A DNA stretch of 64,000 nucleotides from JAJDUF01 sp965238265 (GCA_965238265.1 OZ250185.1:1612001-1676000); one strand, 5' to 3'. Counted from the first letter of the stretch, positions 16,337 to 25,576 are shown. Notes: a model not told the origin generated them from the sequence alone. Translations and numbers: made by a program.

Positions 16337-17323
16337 TCAGTCCAGGTACTCGCGTAGCTGCGAAGAGTGCATCGCTGCCCGCAGCTTGTCCAGAGCTTCG
16401 ACCGCGATTTGCCGCACGCGCTCCCGCGTTAGCCCCACCACATGCCCTACCTCTTGCAGAGTGAGTGGCGAGCGCCGCCCGACCCCGAAGCGCAGCTCGA
16501 TAATGCGTCGCTCGCGTGGCGATAGCTTGGCCAGCTGGCGCTCCACTTCATCGCGCAACAGCGACTGCGCCGCTCCTTCTATTGGCTCGTCGCAATTTGC
16601 GTCCTCGATAAGGTCCTTGAGCGCACTGCTGCCCTCATCTCCGACCGGGTTTTCGAGGGAGAGCGTCCGCCGCGAAGCGAGTAAGAGCTGTCGGACCTTG
16701 TCCCCGGGCAGGTCTACCGCGGCTCCGATTTCGTGCATCGTGGGCGGACGCCCGAGCTGCTGCTCGAGGTGGTGGGTCACCCGGCGCAGCTTACTCACCT
16801 TGTCAACGACGTGGATGGGCAGTCGGATGGCCCGCGACTGGTCGGCAATCCCCCGGGTGACCGCTTGCCTGATCCACCACGTCGCGTAAGTGGAGAGCTT
16901 GAACCCGCGCTGATAGTCGAACTTCCCGACCGCGCGCATCAGGCCCAGGTTGCCCTCCTCGATCAGGTCGGGGAGCGGGAGACCGCGCCCCGTGTATTTC
17001 TTGGCCACCGACACCACGAGGCGGAGATTCGCTGCGATCATGTGCTGACGTGACGCTTCACCGTCCGACACGAGCACCTGGAGCGCTATGCCCTCGTCTT
17101 GGCTCAGGCCAGGACGCTCCAGCGCTTGCTGCGCAAGCTGGCCGCGCTCGATGCTCTTGGCCAGCTCTACCTCCTGGTCGGCGGTGAGGAGCGCGTAGCG
17201 GCCGATTTCGTGGAGATAGAGCCGTACTGAATCGTCGGCTTCGGGCACTTCCCGGAGACCCGGCCGGGCTGCCCACTCGGCCTGTGTATCGCCGCGCCTG
17301 ACGCTTGCGCCGCTCGTTGTCAC
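16337..17323 (-). CDS. RNA polymerase sigma factor, RpoD/SigA type
   Basis: A 328-residue sigma-70 factor of the primary or primary-like class. Region 1.2 (SVRLYLHEIGRYALLT), region 2 (LRLVVSVAKKYTGRGLPLPD and FKLSTYATWWIRQAV), region 3 and region 4 (LQEVGHVVGLTRERVRQIAV) are all present; region 1.1 is lacking. The GTG at 17323 has GAGGAG upstream and marks the end of meaningful sequence. It could be the housekeeping factor or a group 2 factor; the rest of the genome would decide. Confidence 0.92.
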   Translation of the reverse strand: MTTSGASVRRGDTQAEWAARPGLREVPEADDSVRLYLHEIGRYALLTADQEVELAKSIERGQLAQQALERPGLSQDEGIALQVLVSDGEASRQHMIAANLRLVVSVAKKYTGRGLPLPDLIEEGNLGLMRAVGKFDYQRGFKLSTYATWWIRQAVTRGIADQSRAIRLPIHVVDKVSKLRRVTHHLEQQLGRPPTMHEIGAAVDLPGDKVRQLLLASRRTLSLENPVGDEGSSALKDLIEDANCDEPIEGAAQSLLRDEVERQLAKLSPRERRIIELRFGVGRRSPLTLQEVGHVVGLTRERVRQIAVEALDKLRAAMHSSQLREYLD

Positions 17324-17714
17324 GTGCGATCTCCTCGGCGGGTCGTGTCCCCACCCGGGGTGCAAGGTGAGTGAGCAGCGCCGAAAGGCCGGAGAGCGGT
17401 GGCGCCGGGCGGGCAACGGTGCCCAGAGGAGGCAGACGCCTCGGCACGGCAGCGCTGACAGCGCACGAGCGGCGAGCCGTCGCTACGCAGCGCAACAACA
17501 TACCCGACCATGACCGGCTGGCCGGCACGACGACCTGGAGGCATGAAAACGCTCTTTCAGGCCTACGGGGTAAGCTGACGGGTTCGGGTAAGAGCAACCC
17601 TACGCGGACCGGGCACGGTACCCGGCGCCGCGATTCACCCCGGAAGTGCTTGCGATCCCCCGCTTCTCGCCCAGAGAACTCGGCCTACGCCGGACGATGT
17701 CCGCGTTGTTGGAA

Positions 17715-17743
17715 AGCGTACCATGCTGTCTCTAGGCTGACAA
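17715..17743 (-). promoter_or_regulatory. Candidate promoter of the sigma factor gene
   Basis: On the minus strand TTGTCA (17738-17743) and TACGCT (17715-17720) stand 17 bases apart. The -35 fits well, the -10 poorly. It faces the sigma factor gene but lies almost 390 bases before the GTG. Confidence 0.3.
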
Positions 17744-17870
17744 GGGGCGAGGTTAATGGTTGTCAGAGTGGCGGTTAAGAGGGTGTCGGGATTCAGTGTC
17801 TCTCTGCCAATGACTACTAACCGCTAACACATGCTTACTTTGAGGTAGGCCGCAAGTTGGGGCCTCACCT

Positions 17871-17917
17871 CACCCCCGGCCCCCTCTCCACACGTGGAGA
17901 AGGGGGTTGGGGGGTAG
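17871..17917. repeat. Dispersed palindromic repeat, family 2
   Basis: CACCCCCGGC followed by a hairpin made of CCCCCTCTCCAC and GTGGAGAAGGGGG, then GGGGGGTAGGGG. It shares its outer arms with the copies at 13080, 19503 and 26531. It lies just downstream of the DUF2851 gene. Confidence 0.6.
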
Positions 17918-17934
17918 GGGGCAACTACACGTTC

Positions 17935-19413
17935 TCAGGTGTCCCCGGACTCGGCGGCCGCCGCGGTAGGCAGCATGTCACCGAGTGGACACCGCTCGCA
18001 GAAGAGGCTGTGGCTGTATTGCTCGTAGAGCCGGATGAGGCCCTGCTGCTCGCGCGCGGTCCTGGCCCGGAAGCCGGTGCGCTTGCTCATCAAGCGCGTG
18101 ATCCAGTTCTCCGTCAGGAGCGGATGTTCGAGAAAGACCCGCCGGGCACGTTGACCGGTGCCCGGTGGTCCATCACGAGCCACGGCCAGGGTGTACGGCA
18201 GCAAGACGTTCACCACGATGTCGGCGGCCCGACTGGCGCCGATGAGGGCTGTGGGAGCCTCTTCGTCCGACCAAACACCGAGCCGACGGAGATGCTGAAC
18301 GACCGCAGGCGGTGGCGAGGGCTGCCGTACCAGCGCGGCGAGGGCCTGCCAGGAGCGTCCGCGCTGCCGGCCGGAGACGGCACGATCACCGGCCGCGAGG
18401 CGCTGGAGCGCGGCCGGGCCTAGCCCTTGTGGCGGCCACGAGACCGCCAGCGCAGCCAGCGCGACGATGCGCCGCACGGGCGCGTTGCCCGGTCGGGTGC
18501 GATTGGCCTGCCAAGGGGGGGTGTAGGCACTGCGCGGGGCGGCGACGGCGCTCTGTGGCGCACTGACGCCAGCGAGCAGCGGGAGCTGCCGCGGTGGCCG
18601 GTCCGGTGCAGTGGGCACGAGCTTGGCGGCCGTCAGCAGGGTCGTTGCGGCACTGGCCAAGGTGTCCGGGTAGTCCGCGCTTGACGGGGCTGCTCGCGGC
18701 AATGCAGCTAGCGGCACGCTCCGGGCAAGCTGGCGCATGGCAGTGCGGTTCTGACTGAACCCCAGGGCGTCGGCGACCCCTTCATAGAGCACTTGCTCGA
18801 CGATCTGCGTAGCCGGTAGCGCCGGCTCGCCGTTCGGTGTAGCGCGGGCCAGGTCGAGACGGAATATGCGGGTCAGCCAAGCCAGCCGGATATCGCCGGC
18901 TGTGCCGATCACGCGGGCGGCCTGCTGCCGGTCCCGGCCTACCGCGCCAGGTAGTTGACAGCCATAGGTCCACAGGCCGGCGTCGCCTGGCTGTCGTTGG
19001 ACCGGGCGTACCGGCGGCGACGAGAGACGTGCCGGGTCAATGACGACGCGGGCAATACGGCGACCATTGGCGGCCAGCGTGGGAACGCCGGGGCGGTTCT
19101 CCACGAGGATGAGGTGGAGGGTGACTGCGTTGTAGCGCGGGTTCCGGTCATGTCCGTGCGCCTGCCAGTCGCTCGCCCGATGATGCAGCTCGACCACGGC
19201 GCCGCGTACCACTGCCCCCGGCGGCGCCTCCAAGACCGCTTCCACGAAATCCGGCCCGGCGTCGTGATTGTCACGGCCCGGGTGGCGCACCCGCCAGCGC
19301 GAACCGTCGTCGGCGACGAGCCAGCCGCCGGTGGCGCCCCTCCCGGCACGCCACCAAGCGGCCAACCGTGCCTCGGGACTGCTCCCCGACCGCCTGGCTT
19401 TGCTGCGAGTCAC
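17935..19413 (-). CDS. DUF2851 family protein
   Basis: A 492-residue protein matching DUF2851, a family of unknown function. Signatures: AGPDFVEAVLEAP (here DAGPDF), VVELHHRASDWQAHGHDRNP, YNAVTLHLILVEN, and near the C-terminus the cysteine-containing FCERCPLGDML. The GTG at 19413 is chosen because a fair promoter lies directly before it, inside the longer open frame that would start at 19467. No partner gene suggests a role. Confidence 0.82.
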   Translation of the reverse strand: MTRSKARRSGSSPEARLAAWWRAGRGATGGWLVADDGSRWRVRHPGRDNHDAGPDFVEAVLEAPPGAVVRGAVVELHHRASDWQAHGHDRNPRYNAVTLHLILVENRPGVPTLAANGRRIARVVIDPARLSSPPVRPVQRQPGDAGLWTYGCQLPGAVGRDRQQAARVIGTAGDIRLAWLTRIFRLDLARATPNGEPALPATQIVEQVLYEGVADALGFSQNRTAMRQLARSVPLAALPRAAPSSADYPDTLASAATTLLTAAKLVPTAPDRPPRQLPLLAGVSAPQSAVAAPRSAYTPPWQANRTRPGNAPVRRIVALAALAVSWPPQGLGPAALQRLAAGDRAVSGRQRGRSWQALAALVRQPSPPPAVVQHLRRLGVWSDEEAPTALIGASRAADIVVNVLLPYTLAVARDGPPGTGQRARRVFLEHPLLTENWITRLMSKRTGFRARTAREQQGLIRLYEQYSHSLFCERCPLGDMLPTAAAAESGDT

Positions 19414-19427
19414 GATAATAGATATGT

Positions 19428-19456
19428 ATGATAGCGTACCGACGCCGGTTCGTCCA
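19428..19456 (-). promoter_or_regulatory. Candidate promoter of the DUF2851 gene
   Basis: On the minus strand TGGACG (19451-19456), 17 bases, then TATCAT (19428-19433). Transcription would begin near 19421, only about eight bases before the GTG at 19413, so the mRNA would have almost no leader. No Shine-Dalgarno sequence is visible before the GTG, which agrees with this. Confidence 0.42.
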
Positions 19457-19502
19457 CTGCGCCTCATCCTGACAGGCGTAGGTTTTCATGTGAGAATGAG
19501 CA

Positions 19503-19594
19503 CACCTACCCCCAACCCCCTCCTTGAAGGGAAGGGGCTAAAGGTCGCCTCGCTGACTCCCCTTCCCTCCAGGGAAGGGGCCGGGGGTTAGGTG
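19503..19594. repeat. Dispersed palindromic repeat, family 2, two-unit form
   Basis: The element runs from CACCTACCCCCAACCCCC to GGGGCCGGGGGTTAGGTG. Its ends are inverted repeats of one another and each half carries its own hairpin (TCCTTGAAGGGA and CCCCTTCCCTCCAGGGAAGG). It lies between the divergently placed promoter of the DUF2851 gene and the end of murE. Confidence 0.7.
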
Positions 19595-19623
19595 GGAAGT
19601 GCCGTTTCCGGCGGCGTGGTTGG

Positions 19624-21177
19624 TCAGGACAGGAGCGCGCGTGCGACGGCGCGGTCGTCCCAGGGCAGGGATTGGCCATTGATGAGGATGGACTGCTCGT
19701 GGCCCTTGCCGGCGAGGAGCACCGTATCGCCGGCCTCTGCACGCTCGAAAGCCAGCCGAATCGCTGCCCGGCGATCCGGGCGGCAGAGAAAGTGCGTTCC
19801 TTGGCGCGCCCCGGCGGCCTCGGCGCCGGCGGCGATCTCCGCCAGGATCGCCTCACGGTTTTCCCCTCGCGGGTCCTCATCCGTGAGTATGAAGAAATCT
19901 GCGTGGGTGGCAGCGATCCGGCCCATCATGGGGCGCTTCGCACGGTCGCGCTCGCCGGCGCTACCGAAGACGACGATCAGCCGACCGGGTGTCAAGGGCC
20001 GGAGCGCGCGCAGCACGATGTCGAGGCTCGCTGGCGTGTGGGCATAATCCACAATGACCGTAAACGGTTGACCGGCCTCGATAAGCTCCATGCGCCCCGG
20101 TGCTCCGGCCGTTTCGCAGAGGGCGGCCACGGCGGCCTCGAAGGGGCATCCCAGCACCCCCAGGGTCGTCAACGCCGCCAGCACGTTCGCCACATTGAAG
20201 GGGCCTACCACCCGTGGTCGGAGCTGCGCGCGGCCCCAAGGAGTCCGCACCTGCACGGAGGGGCGCAAGCCGTCGTAGGTGACGCTTGTGGCCTGCACGT
20301 CGGCCCGCTGGTGGAGGCCATACGTCGTGACCGGCGCCAGCGCCAGCGAGCGCAAGTGGGCGCAGTGCGCGTCGTCGGCGTTGAGCACGGCGGCCTTGGC
20401 ACGGGGGCGCAGCTTCGCCGGCACGCCCGGCAGCGGAGACTGCAACGCCAGCAGCCGCGCCTTTGCGGCCACATACGCCTCAATAGAACCGTGGTAATCG
20501 AGATGCTCGTGCGTAATGTTCGTGTAGACCGCGACATCTACTTCTGTGCCGTAGAGCCGATCTTGCGCCAGTCCGTGCGACGTTGCCTCGATCACCGCAT
20601 AGTCTGCATCGTGGTCCGTAGCCTGGGCGAGCAGGTGCTGTATCTCCGGCGCCTCCGGTGTGCTTTGGCGGCTCTTATTGGGCCGCGCCGCAACGCCGGT
20701 GCCCAGGCTGACCGTAGAGATGTGGGCCGCGGTCTGCCCCAATGCCTGGAGCGCGCCGGCGATGAGCGTCGTCGTGGTCGTCTTGCCGTCCGTGCCGGTC
20801 ACGCCGACGATACCGAGCCGCGCGGCCGGCCACCCGGCCCGCGCGGCGCTCAGGAGCGCGAGGGCGCGCGGCGGGTCGCGGACCACCACCCGCGCCACGT
20901 CGGCCGGAACGGCGACCGGCCGGCCAACGACCACCCCGACGGCTCCCCGGTCGAGCGCATTGGCGACGAAGTTGTGCCCGTCCTGATGGTAGCCCGGATG
21001 GGAGATTGCGACGAACAGATCTCCTGGCTGCACCTGCCGCGAGTCGAACCGCACGTCGGCCACGGCGACACCGGTCGGGCCGGTGACCTCGGCGTCCGGC
21101 AGTATTTCCAGCAGCGCCGCGAGGGTCTTGGCGCTCCTGTTCTCGCGCTGCTTCGCGTGCGGTAGCGCAGTATTCAT
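19624..21177 (-). CDS. murE: UDP-N-acetylmuramoyl-tripeptide synthetase (MurE-type Mur ligase)
   Basis: MurE adds the third amino acid to the peptidoglycan stem peptide in an ATP-dependent ligation. The 517-residue product has the N-terminal uridine-binding DSRQVQPGDLFVAI, the P-loop VTGTDGKTTTTTL near residue 125, the segment STPEAPEIQHLL, and the C-terminal Mur ligase domain with VIVDYAHTPASL and FGSAGERDRAKRP. The specificity loop reads DEDPRGE; the arginine there is like diaminopimelate-adding enzymes (DNPR), but the asparagine is replaced. The amino acid added is therefore uncertain. The ATG at 21177 is chosen over upstream codons; the frame is open to 21219. Confidence 0.93.
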   Translation of the reverse strand: MNTALPHAKQRENRSAKTLAALLEILPDAEVTGPTGVAVADVRFDSRQVQPGDLFVAISHPGYHQDGHNFVANALDRGAVGVVVGRPVAVPADVARVVVRDPPRALALLSAARAGWPAARLGIVGVTGTDGKTTTTTLIAGALQALGQTAAHISTVSLGTGVAARPNKSRQSTPEAPEIQHLLAQATDHDADYAVIEATSHGLAQDRLYGTEVDVAVYTNITHEHLDYHGSIEAYVAAKARLLALQSPLPGVPAKLRPRAKAAVLNADDAHCAHLRSLALAPVTTYGLHQRADVQATSVTYDGLRPSVQVRTPWGRAQLRPRVVGPFNVANVLAALTTLGVLGCPFEAAVAALCETAGAPGRMELIEAGQPFTVIVDYAHTPASLDIVLRALRPLTPGRLIVVFGSAGERDRAKRPMMGRIAATHADFFILTDEDPRGENREAILAEIAAGAEAAGARQGTHFLCRPDRRAAIRLAFERAEAGDTVLLAGKGHEQSILINGQSLPWDDRAVARALLS

Positions 21178-21303
21178 TCGTGTGTCACCGGAGACCGGCG
21201 AGATAGCATCATAATACAATCGCTATGACGAGTGCAGCTTCACCCCAGCCCTCCGTCATGCCGGCCGCCCCCTTCCGGTCATTGCTCTGAAAATGACGCC
21301 CAT

Positions 21304-21380
21304 CCGTCATTCCCGCGAAAGCGGGAATCTAGCGTGTGCGCCGGGTGACGTGGATTCCCGCGTGCGCGGGAATGACGGGG
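21304..21380. repeat. Dispersed palindromic repeat, family 1, two-unit form
   Basis: Two hairpins facing each other: ATTCCCGC, GAAA, GCGGGAAT at 21309-21328 and ATTCCCGCG, TG, CGCGGGAAT at 21354-21373. The outer ends CCGTC and GACGG make the whole 75-base element an inverted repeat. This is the clearest copy of the family. It lies between the start of murE and the end of the dehydratase gene. Confidence 0.75.
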
Positions 21381-21394
21381 GTGCAACCAGTTCA

Positions 21395-23146
21395 TCAGCG
21401 CCGTGTCACGGGCGCCGCTGACTCGGCGGCGGCATCGTCCGGTTGGCCACGCAAGAAGTCGAAGTCGCAGCCCTCGGGCGCTTGCAGCACGTGGTCGAGG
21501 AAGAGCTTGCCGTACCCACGGCGATAGGCTGGTGGCGGGCGCTGCCACTCCTCGCGCAAGCGGCGCGCGATCTCCTCGGCCGGCACAAGCAGCTCCAGAC
21601 GCCGGTTCGGCACGTCCAGGTCGATGAGGTCACCGTCGCGGACCGCCGCGAGCGGCCCGCCTATCGCCGACTCCGGGGCGACGTGGAGCACCACGGTTCC
21701 GAACGAGGTACCGCTCATACGGGCATCCGAGATACGCACCATATCGCGCACGCCCTGAGCGAGGAGTTTCCGGGGGATGGGCAGATTGCCGATTTCGGGC
21801 ATCCCCGGCGCACCCACCGGCCCGGCGCCCTGCATCACCAGGACATCATCCGCCGCTACCGCCAGCTCAGGATCGTCAATACGGCGGTTGAGGTCGTCCG
21901 GTGACGTGAATACCACCGCGTGTCCGCGATGCGTCAGAAGCTCCGGCGAGGCGGCGGCGTGCTTGATGACGGCGCCAGCGGGCGCCAGGCTGCCGCGTAA
22001 GATCGCCAGGCCACCTTCTGCCGCCAGCGGCTCCGTCCGTCCGGCGATGGTATCCCGCCACCGCTCGTCCACGGTGACGGATGCCAGGTTCTCGCCGACG
22101 GAGCGGCCGGTCACCGTGCGCGCGTCGCGGTGCAGCAGCGGCTCCAGCTCCTTCATCACGGCCGGGACGCCGCCGGCCTCGAAGAACCGCTCCATCTGGT
22201 ACTGACCGGCTGGCCGGAGGTTGGCCAGCCACGGCGTCTCTCGACTGAGCCGGTCGAAGAGGTCGAGGGGCGTGTCAATCCCTAACCGGCCGGCAATAGC
22301 CGCCAGATGCACGACCGCATTGGTCGAGCCGCCCAGCGCATGGAGCACGCGAATGGCATTCTCGAACGCTGCGGCCGTCATGATGTCCGACGGACGGACG
22401 TGCTCGGTAGCGAGGCCCACGATGCGCTGCCCCGATTGCTGGGCGAACAGGAGGCGCCGGCTATCCGGCCCGGGGATCGCCGCGCCGCCCGGCAGCATCA
22501 TCCCCAACGCTTCGGCCAGCGCGGCCATCGTGCTGGCCGTGCCCATGACCATACAGTGGCCCACGCTGCGCGCCAGGGCGCTTTCGAGCGCCTGCATCGT
22601 CTCCGCCGAGACGGTCCCGGCGCGGTATTCGGTCCAGTAACGGCGGCAGTCCGTGCAGGCGCCGAGGCTCTGCCCGTCGAAGCGGCCATCGAGCATCGGC
22701 CCGGTCGTCACCATGATCGCGGGCACGTTGGCGCTCGCCGCGCCCATAAGCTGTGCCGGGGTGGTCTTGTCGCAGCCGGCGAGCAGGACCACGCCGTCGA
22801 GCGGCTGGGCGCGGATCATCTCTTCCGTGTCCATCGCGGCCAGGTTCCGCAGGAGCATACTGGTGGGCGCGACAAAGAACTCACCGAGCGAGATCGTGGG
22901 GAACTCCAGGGGCAGACCGCCGGCCAACAGCACGCCGCGCTTGACGGCCTCGGCAATGTCGCGGAGGCCCCGATTGCAATGATTAAGCTCGCTCCACGTG
23001 CTGCAAATGCCGATCACCGGCCGGCGCAAGTCGTCGTCGCCGTAGCCCATGCCCTTCGCAAAGACGCGGTGCAAAAAGCTGCCGAGATCGTCACCGCCAT
23101 ACCAGGCTGCGCTACGCGCCGGCTGCGGGGGACGTGGCCCTGTCAT
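21395..23146 (-). CDS. IlvD/Edd family dehydratase, probably of a sugar acid
   Basis: Iron-sulfur dehydratases of this family convert dihydroxy-acids or aldonic acids to 2-keto-acids. The 583-residue protein holds the cluster cysteines Cys57 (LNHCN), Cys125 (AGCDKT) and Cys198 (GHCMVMGTAST), and the Mg-binding and active-site segment MSGTSFGTVVLHVAPES. The variant LGACTDCRRYWTEYRAGT and the C-terminal region favour L-arabinonate- or xylonate-dehydratase-like members over IlvD proper; this is inference. ATG at 23146 with AGGAG upstream. The divergent neighbour is glycerate 2-kinase, which fits carbohydrate-acid breakdown. Confidence 0.88.
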   Translation of the reverse strand: MTGPRPPQPARSAAWYGGDDLGSFLHRVFAKGMGYGDDDLRRPVIGICSTWSELNHCNRGLRDIAEAVKRGVLLAGGLPLEFPTISLGEFFVAPTSMLLRNLAAMDTEEMIRAQPLDGVVLLAGCDKTTPAQLMGAASANVPAIMVTTGPMLDGRFDGQSLGACTDCRRYWTEYRAGTVSAETMQALESALARSVGHCMVMGTASTMAALAEALGMMLPGGAAIPGPDSRRLLFAQQSGQRIVGLATEHVRPSDIMTAAAFENAIRVLHALGGSTNAVVHLAAIAGRLGIDTPLDLFDRLSRETPWLANLRPAGQYQMERFFEAGGVPAVMKELEPLLHRDARTVTGRSVGENLASVTVDERWRDTIAGRTEPLAAEGGLAILRGSLAPAGAVIKHAAASPELLTHRGHAVVFTSPDDLNRRIDDPELAVAADDVLVMQGAGPVGAPGMPEIGNLPIPRKLLAQGVRDMVRISDARMSGTSFGTVVLHVAPESAIGGPLAAVRDGDLIDLDVPNRRLELLVPAEEIARRLREEWQRPPPAYRRGYGKLFLDHVLQAPEGCDFDFLRGQPDDAAAESAAPVTRR

Positions 23147-23177
23147 GGTGGTGCTCCTGACGGTTTGCTCGCAGTAC

Positions 23178-23212
23178 GCTGTCGTCGGCGCGAGGCCTGC
23201 TGTCGTCGGCGC
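23178..23212. promoter_or_regulatory. 14-base direct repeat between divergent genes, possible operator
   Basis: GCTGTCGTCGGCGC occurs at 23178-23191 and again at 23199-23212, 21 bases apart start to start (two helical turns). It lies between the dehydratase gene (minus) and the glycerate kinase gene (plus). Such spacing suits two regulator dimers on one face of the DNA. No regulator gene lies alongside. Confidence 0.38.
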
Positions 23213-23374
23213 TGCCGAAAACACGCTGCCGGTGTAGCTTAACGCATCGGGCCGGCCGGCTCGCTGGCGATTGCCCCGCCGACGGCTATAATCGGACGCG
23301 CCAGCGGGCCACCCGGCACGCGCTGGGGCGCATGCCGATTCCAACCACACCTTCTTTTGAGCGGAGGCTCCGTT

Positions 23375-24742
23375 ATGACGACAGCCGGACAACCTACCTT
23401 CGCAGCGGCCCGAGACCTCGCGCGCCAAGTGCTGCACGCCGCGCTCGCTGCCGTCGAGCCGGGGGCGGCGGTGCGGGCCGTGCTACGCCGTGACAGGGAC
23501 CGGCTCCTCGCCGGCGACCACGTGTACGATCTGGCAGCAGTGCGGCGGGTTTTCGTCGTGGGCACGGGGAAGGCCGGTGAGCCGATGACGCAGGCGGTTG
23601 CCGACGCCTTGGGCGACCGTCTCACCGCCGGCGCCGTTACCGTCAAGGAGGACACCCTCACGCCGGCCGGCCGCTCGCTAGGCCGGGTGCAGTTCACCGA
23701 GGGCGGGCATCCCATCCCGACCCAGGCGGCCATGGATGGCGCCCAGCGTATTGTGGAGCTGGCCCAGTCGGCAGACGAGCACGATCTGGTCATTTGCCTG
23801 ATTTCCGGCGGCGGTTCGGCGCTCCTGCCGCTCCCGGTCGAGGGCGTGTCGCTGGCCGATAAGCAGGCGATGAGTGACGTGCTCATCCGCTCCGGGGCGA
23901 CCATCAATCAGATCAATACGGTCCGCAAGCACGTTTCGCAGGCGAAAGGGGGGCGGCTCGCCGAGTTTGCCGCGCCAGCGCAGGTGCTCACGCTCGTGCT
24001 GTCGGATGTCGTCGGCAACCCCCTCGACTTCATTGCCAGTGGGCCGACGGTCCCCGACTCGACCACGTTCGCCGATGCGCTGGCTGTGCTGCGGCAGTTC
24101 GACGCGGAGCGCGCCGTGCCGGCCGCGGTGTGGCAGCACGTCGAGCGCGGCGCCGCCGGGCAGGTGGACGAAACACCCAAGGCAACGGATACGGCCATCT
24201 TTGCACGAACGCGCGCGATCTTGGTCGGCAGTAACGAGATCGCCGCGGCGGCGGCCAGTGCGGCGGCGGAGCGGCTCGGTTTCCGGACCCTCGTCTGGAC
24301 GACCTACCTGGAAGGGGAGGCCCGCGAGATAGCCAAAGTCGCTGGCGCCATCGCCAAGGAGCTGGTGCAGCGCAACGCGCCGTTGCCAGCGCCGGCCTGC
24401 ATGATCGCGGGCGGCGAAACGACGGTCACGGTGCGCGGCAACGGCAAGGGCGGCCGCAATCAGGAGTTGGCAGTGGCCGCCGCCGCCGCCATTCGCGGCC
24501 TCCCGCGGACCTTAGTCGTCGCCGCGGCGACGGACGGATCCGACGCCCATCCGGATGCCGCCGGAGGCATGGTGGACGGCACTACCGTTGATAGAGGCAA
24601 CAGCCGCGCCTTGGACCTTCAAGAAACTCTAGCCAACAACGACTCGTTCCATTACCTGCACGGTGTCGGTGATCTGTTGGTGACTGGCCCGACGAACACC
24701 AATGTCAACGACCTGCTGTTTGTCTATAGCTTCGCATCATAG
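23375..24742 (+). CDS. Glycerate 2-kinase (DUF4147/MOFRL family)
   Basis: The enzyme phosphorylates glycerate to 2-phosphoglycerate with ATP. The 455-residue protein has the N-terminal glycerate kinase domain (VFVVGTGKAGEPM, LISGGGSALLPLPV, QINTVRKHVSQAKGGRLA, VLSDVVGNPLDFIASGPT) and the C-terminal MOFRL domain (GGETTVTVRGNGKGGRNQE, then TDGSDAHPDAAGGMVDGTT, slightly unlike the usual TDGIDGPTDAAGA). The ATG at 23375 has GCGGAGG eight bases upstream. It likely links to central glycolysis the acids made by the neighbouring dehydratase pathway. Confidence 0.93.
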   Translation: MTTAGQPTFAAARDLARQVLHAALAAVEPGAAVRAVLRRDRDRLLAGDHVYDLAAVRRVFVVGTGKAGEPMTQAVADALGDRLTAGAVTVKEDTLTPAGRSLGRVQFTEGGHPIPTQAAMDGAQRIVELAQSADEHDLVICLISGGGSALLPLPVEGVSLADKQAMSDVLIRSGATINQINTVRKHVSQAKGGRLAEFAAPAQVLTLVLSDVVGNPLDFIASGPTVPDSTTFADALAVLRQFDAERAVPAAVWQHVERGAAGQVDETPKATDTAIFARTRAILVGSNEIAAAAASAAAERLGFRTLVWTTYLEGEAREIAKVAGAIAKELVQRNAPLPAPACMIAGGETTVTVRGNGKGGRNQELAVAAAAAIRGLPRTLVVAAATDGSDAHPDAAGGMVDGTTVDRGNSRALDLQETLANNDSFHYLHGVGDLLVTGPTNTNVNDLLFVYSFAS

Positions 24743-24823
24743 TGCCGGTGCTCCACGTCGCAAAGCATATCGGCGGCCGCTCGCCGGTAAGCCCTGTGTC
24801 CGGAGGGTGCTAAGACCAAGACC

Positions 24824-25522
24824 GTGACCTACGACTATTCCTCGCGGCCGGCGCAGTCGCGCTGGCGCCCGCTACACAACCGGCAGTCACTACGCCGGCT
24901 GCGTGATCCGCGAGCCACCATCCTCCATGTGGCCGTGCGCGTCATCGCGGTCAGCTTTGTCGCTGTGTTGGCTTATGTCCTGGTGAGCGGCACCCGGCCG
25001 TGGCTGGAGCGCGTGGCTGCCCCGGCGGCGACGGTCACGCCCTTCACCCGCCTCGCGCCGGCCGTTGCTCGTCAGCCCACGAAAACGGCCACAGCAACCG
25101 CCGTCGCGCTCCTAGTCTTTGTTCCCACCGTGGTTCCAACGCTGACATTGCCGCCGCCGGCCACCGCGGTGCCGCCCACGGCGACGGAGGGCGCCTCTGC
25201 CGTGCCACCTACAGTGACGCAAGGTGCCCCTGGCGTGCTGCCTACGATCACTCCCTTGGTGATGGCTACACAGACGGCAGCAACGGCAGCACCAACACCT
25301 GTACCTGCTACAGCAACGCCGGAGCCACCTTCCACGCCTGGTGGTGTGATTGTCCACACGGTTGAGCGAGGAGAATCTATCTGGTCTATCGCAGCCAAGT
25401 ATGGGGTGAGGCGCGAGGCACTGTTGGAGGCCAATCGTGACAGGATTGACAACCCGGCGTCCATCCGGGCTGGTATAGAGCTCCTTATCCCCGCCTTGGG
25501 CACCGGGCCGCCAACGCAGTAG
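24824..25522 (+). CDS. LysM-domain membrane-anchored protein
   Basis: A 232-residue protein with a basic N-terminus, a membrane segment (about residues 40-62), a long Thr/Pro/Ala-rich linker, and one C-terminal LysM domain (HTVERGESIWSIAAKYGV, then RAGIELLIP). LysM binds N-acetylglucosamine in peptidoglycan or similar glycans, so the protein probably anchors in the membrane and touches the wall. The start is GTG; a GGAGGG lies 18 bases upstream, rather far. Confidence 0.82.
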   Translation: MTYDYSSRPAQSRWRPLHNRQSLRRLRDPRATILHVAVRVIAVSFVAVLAYVLVSGTRPWLERVAAPAATVTPFTRLAPAVARQPTKTATATAVALLVFVPTVVPTLTLPPPATAVPPTATEGASAVPPTVTQGAPGVLPTITPLVMATQTAATAAPTPVPATATPEPPSTPGGVIVHTVERGESIWSIAAKYGVRREALLEANRDRIDNPASIRAGIELLIPALGTGPPTQ

Positions 25523-25576
25523 CGACCACCGGCTCGTCTCACTCGTCCCTACCGGAGCTATCCAGGAGACCGCGGG

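Larger units (their letters stand above)
17324..17934. other. Intergenic region upstream of the sigma factor gene
   Basis: About 610 bases without a supported gene. It holds a candidate minus-strand promoter at 17715-17743 and a family 2 repeat at 17871-17917. If the promoter is used, the sigma factor transcript has a leader of close to 390 bases. I saw no tRNA or recognisable riboswitch in it. Confidence 0.5.

Noticed and set aside
17536..17720. Possible tRNA or structured RNA in the sigma factor upstream region
   Set aside because: No T-loop (GGTTCGAATCC-like) or acceptor stem could be aligned.
19672..21165. A 497-residue plus-strand frame opposite murE
   Set aside because: Arg/Gly/His-rich antisense of a clear Mur ligase.
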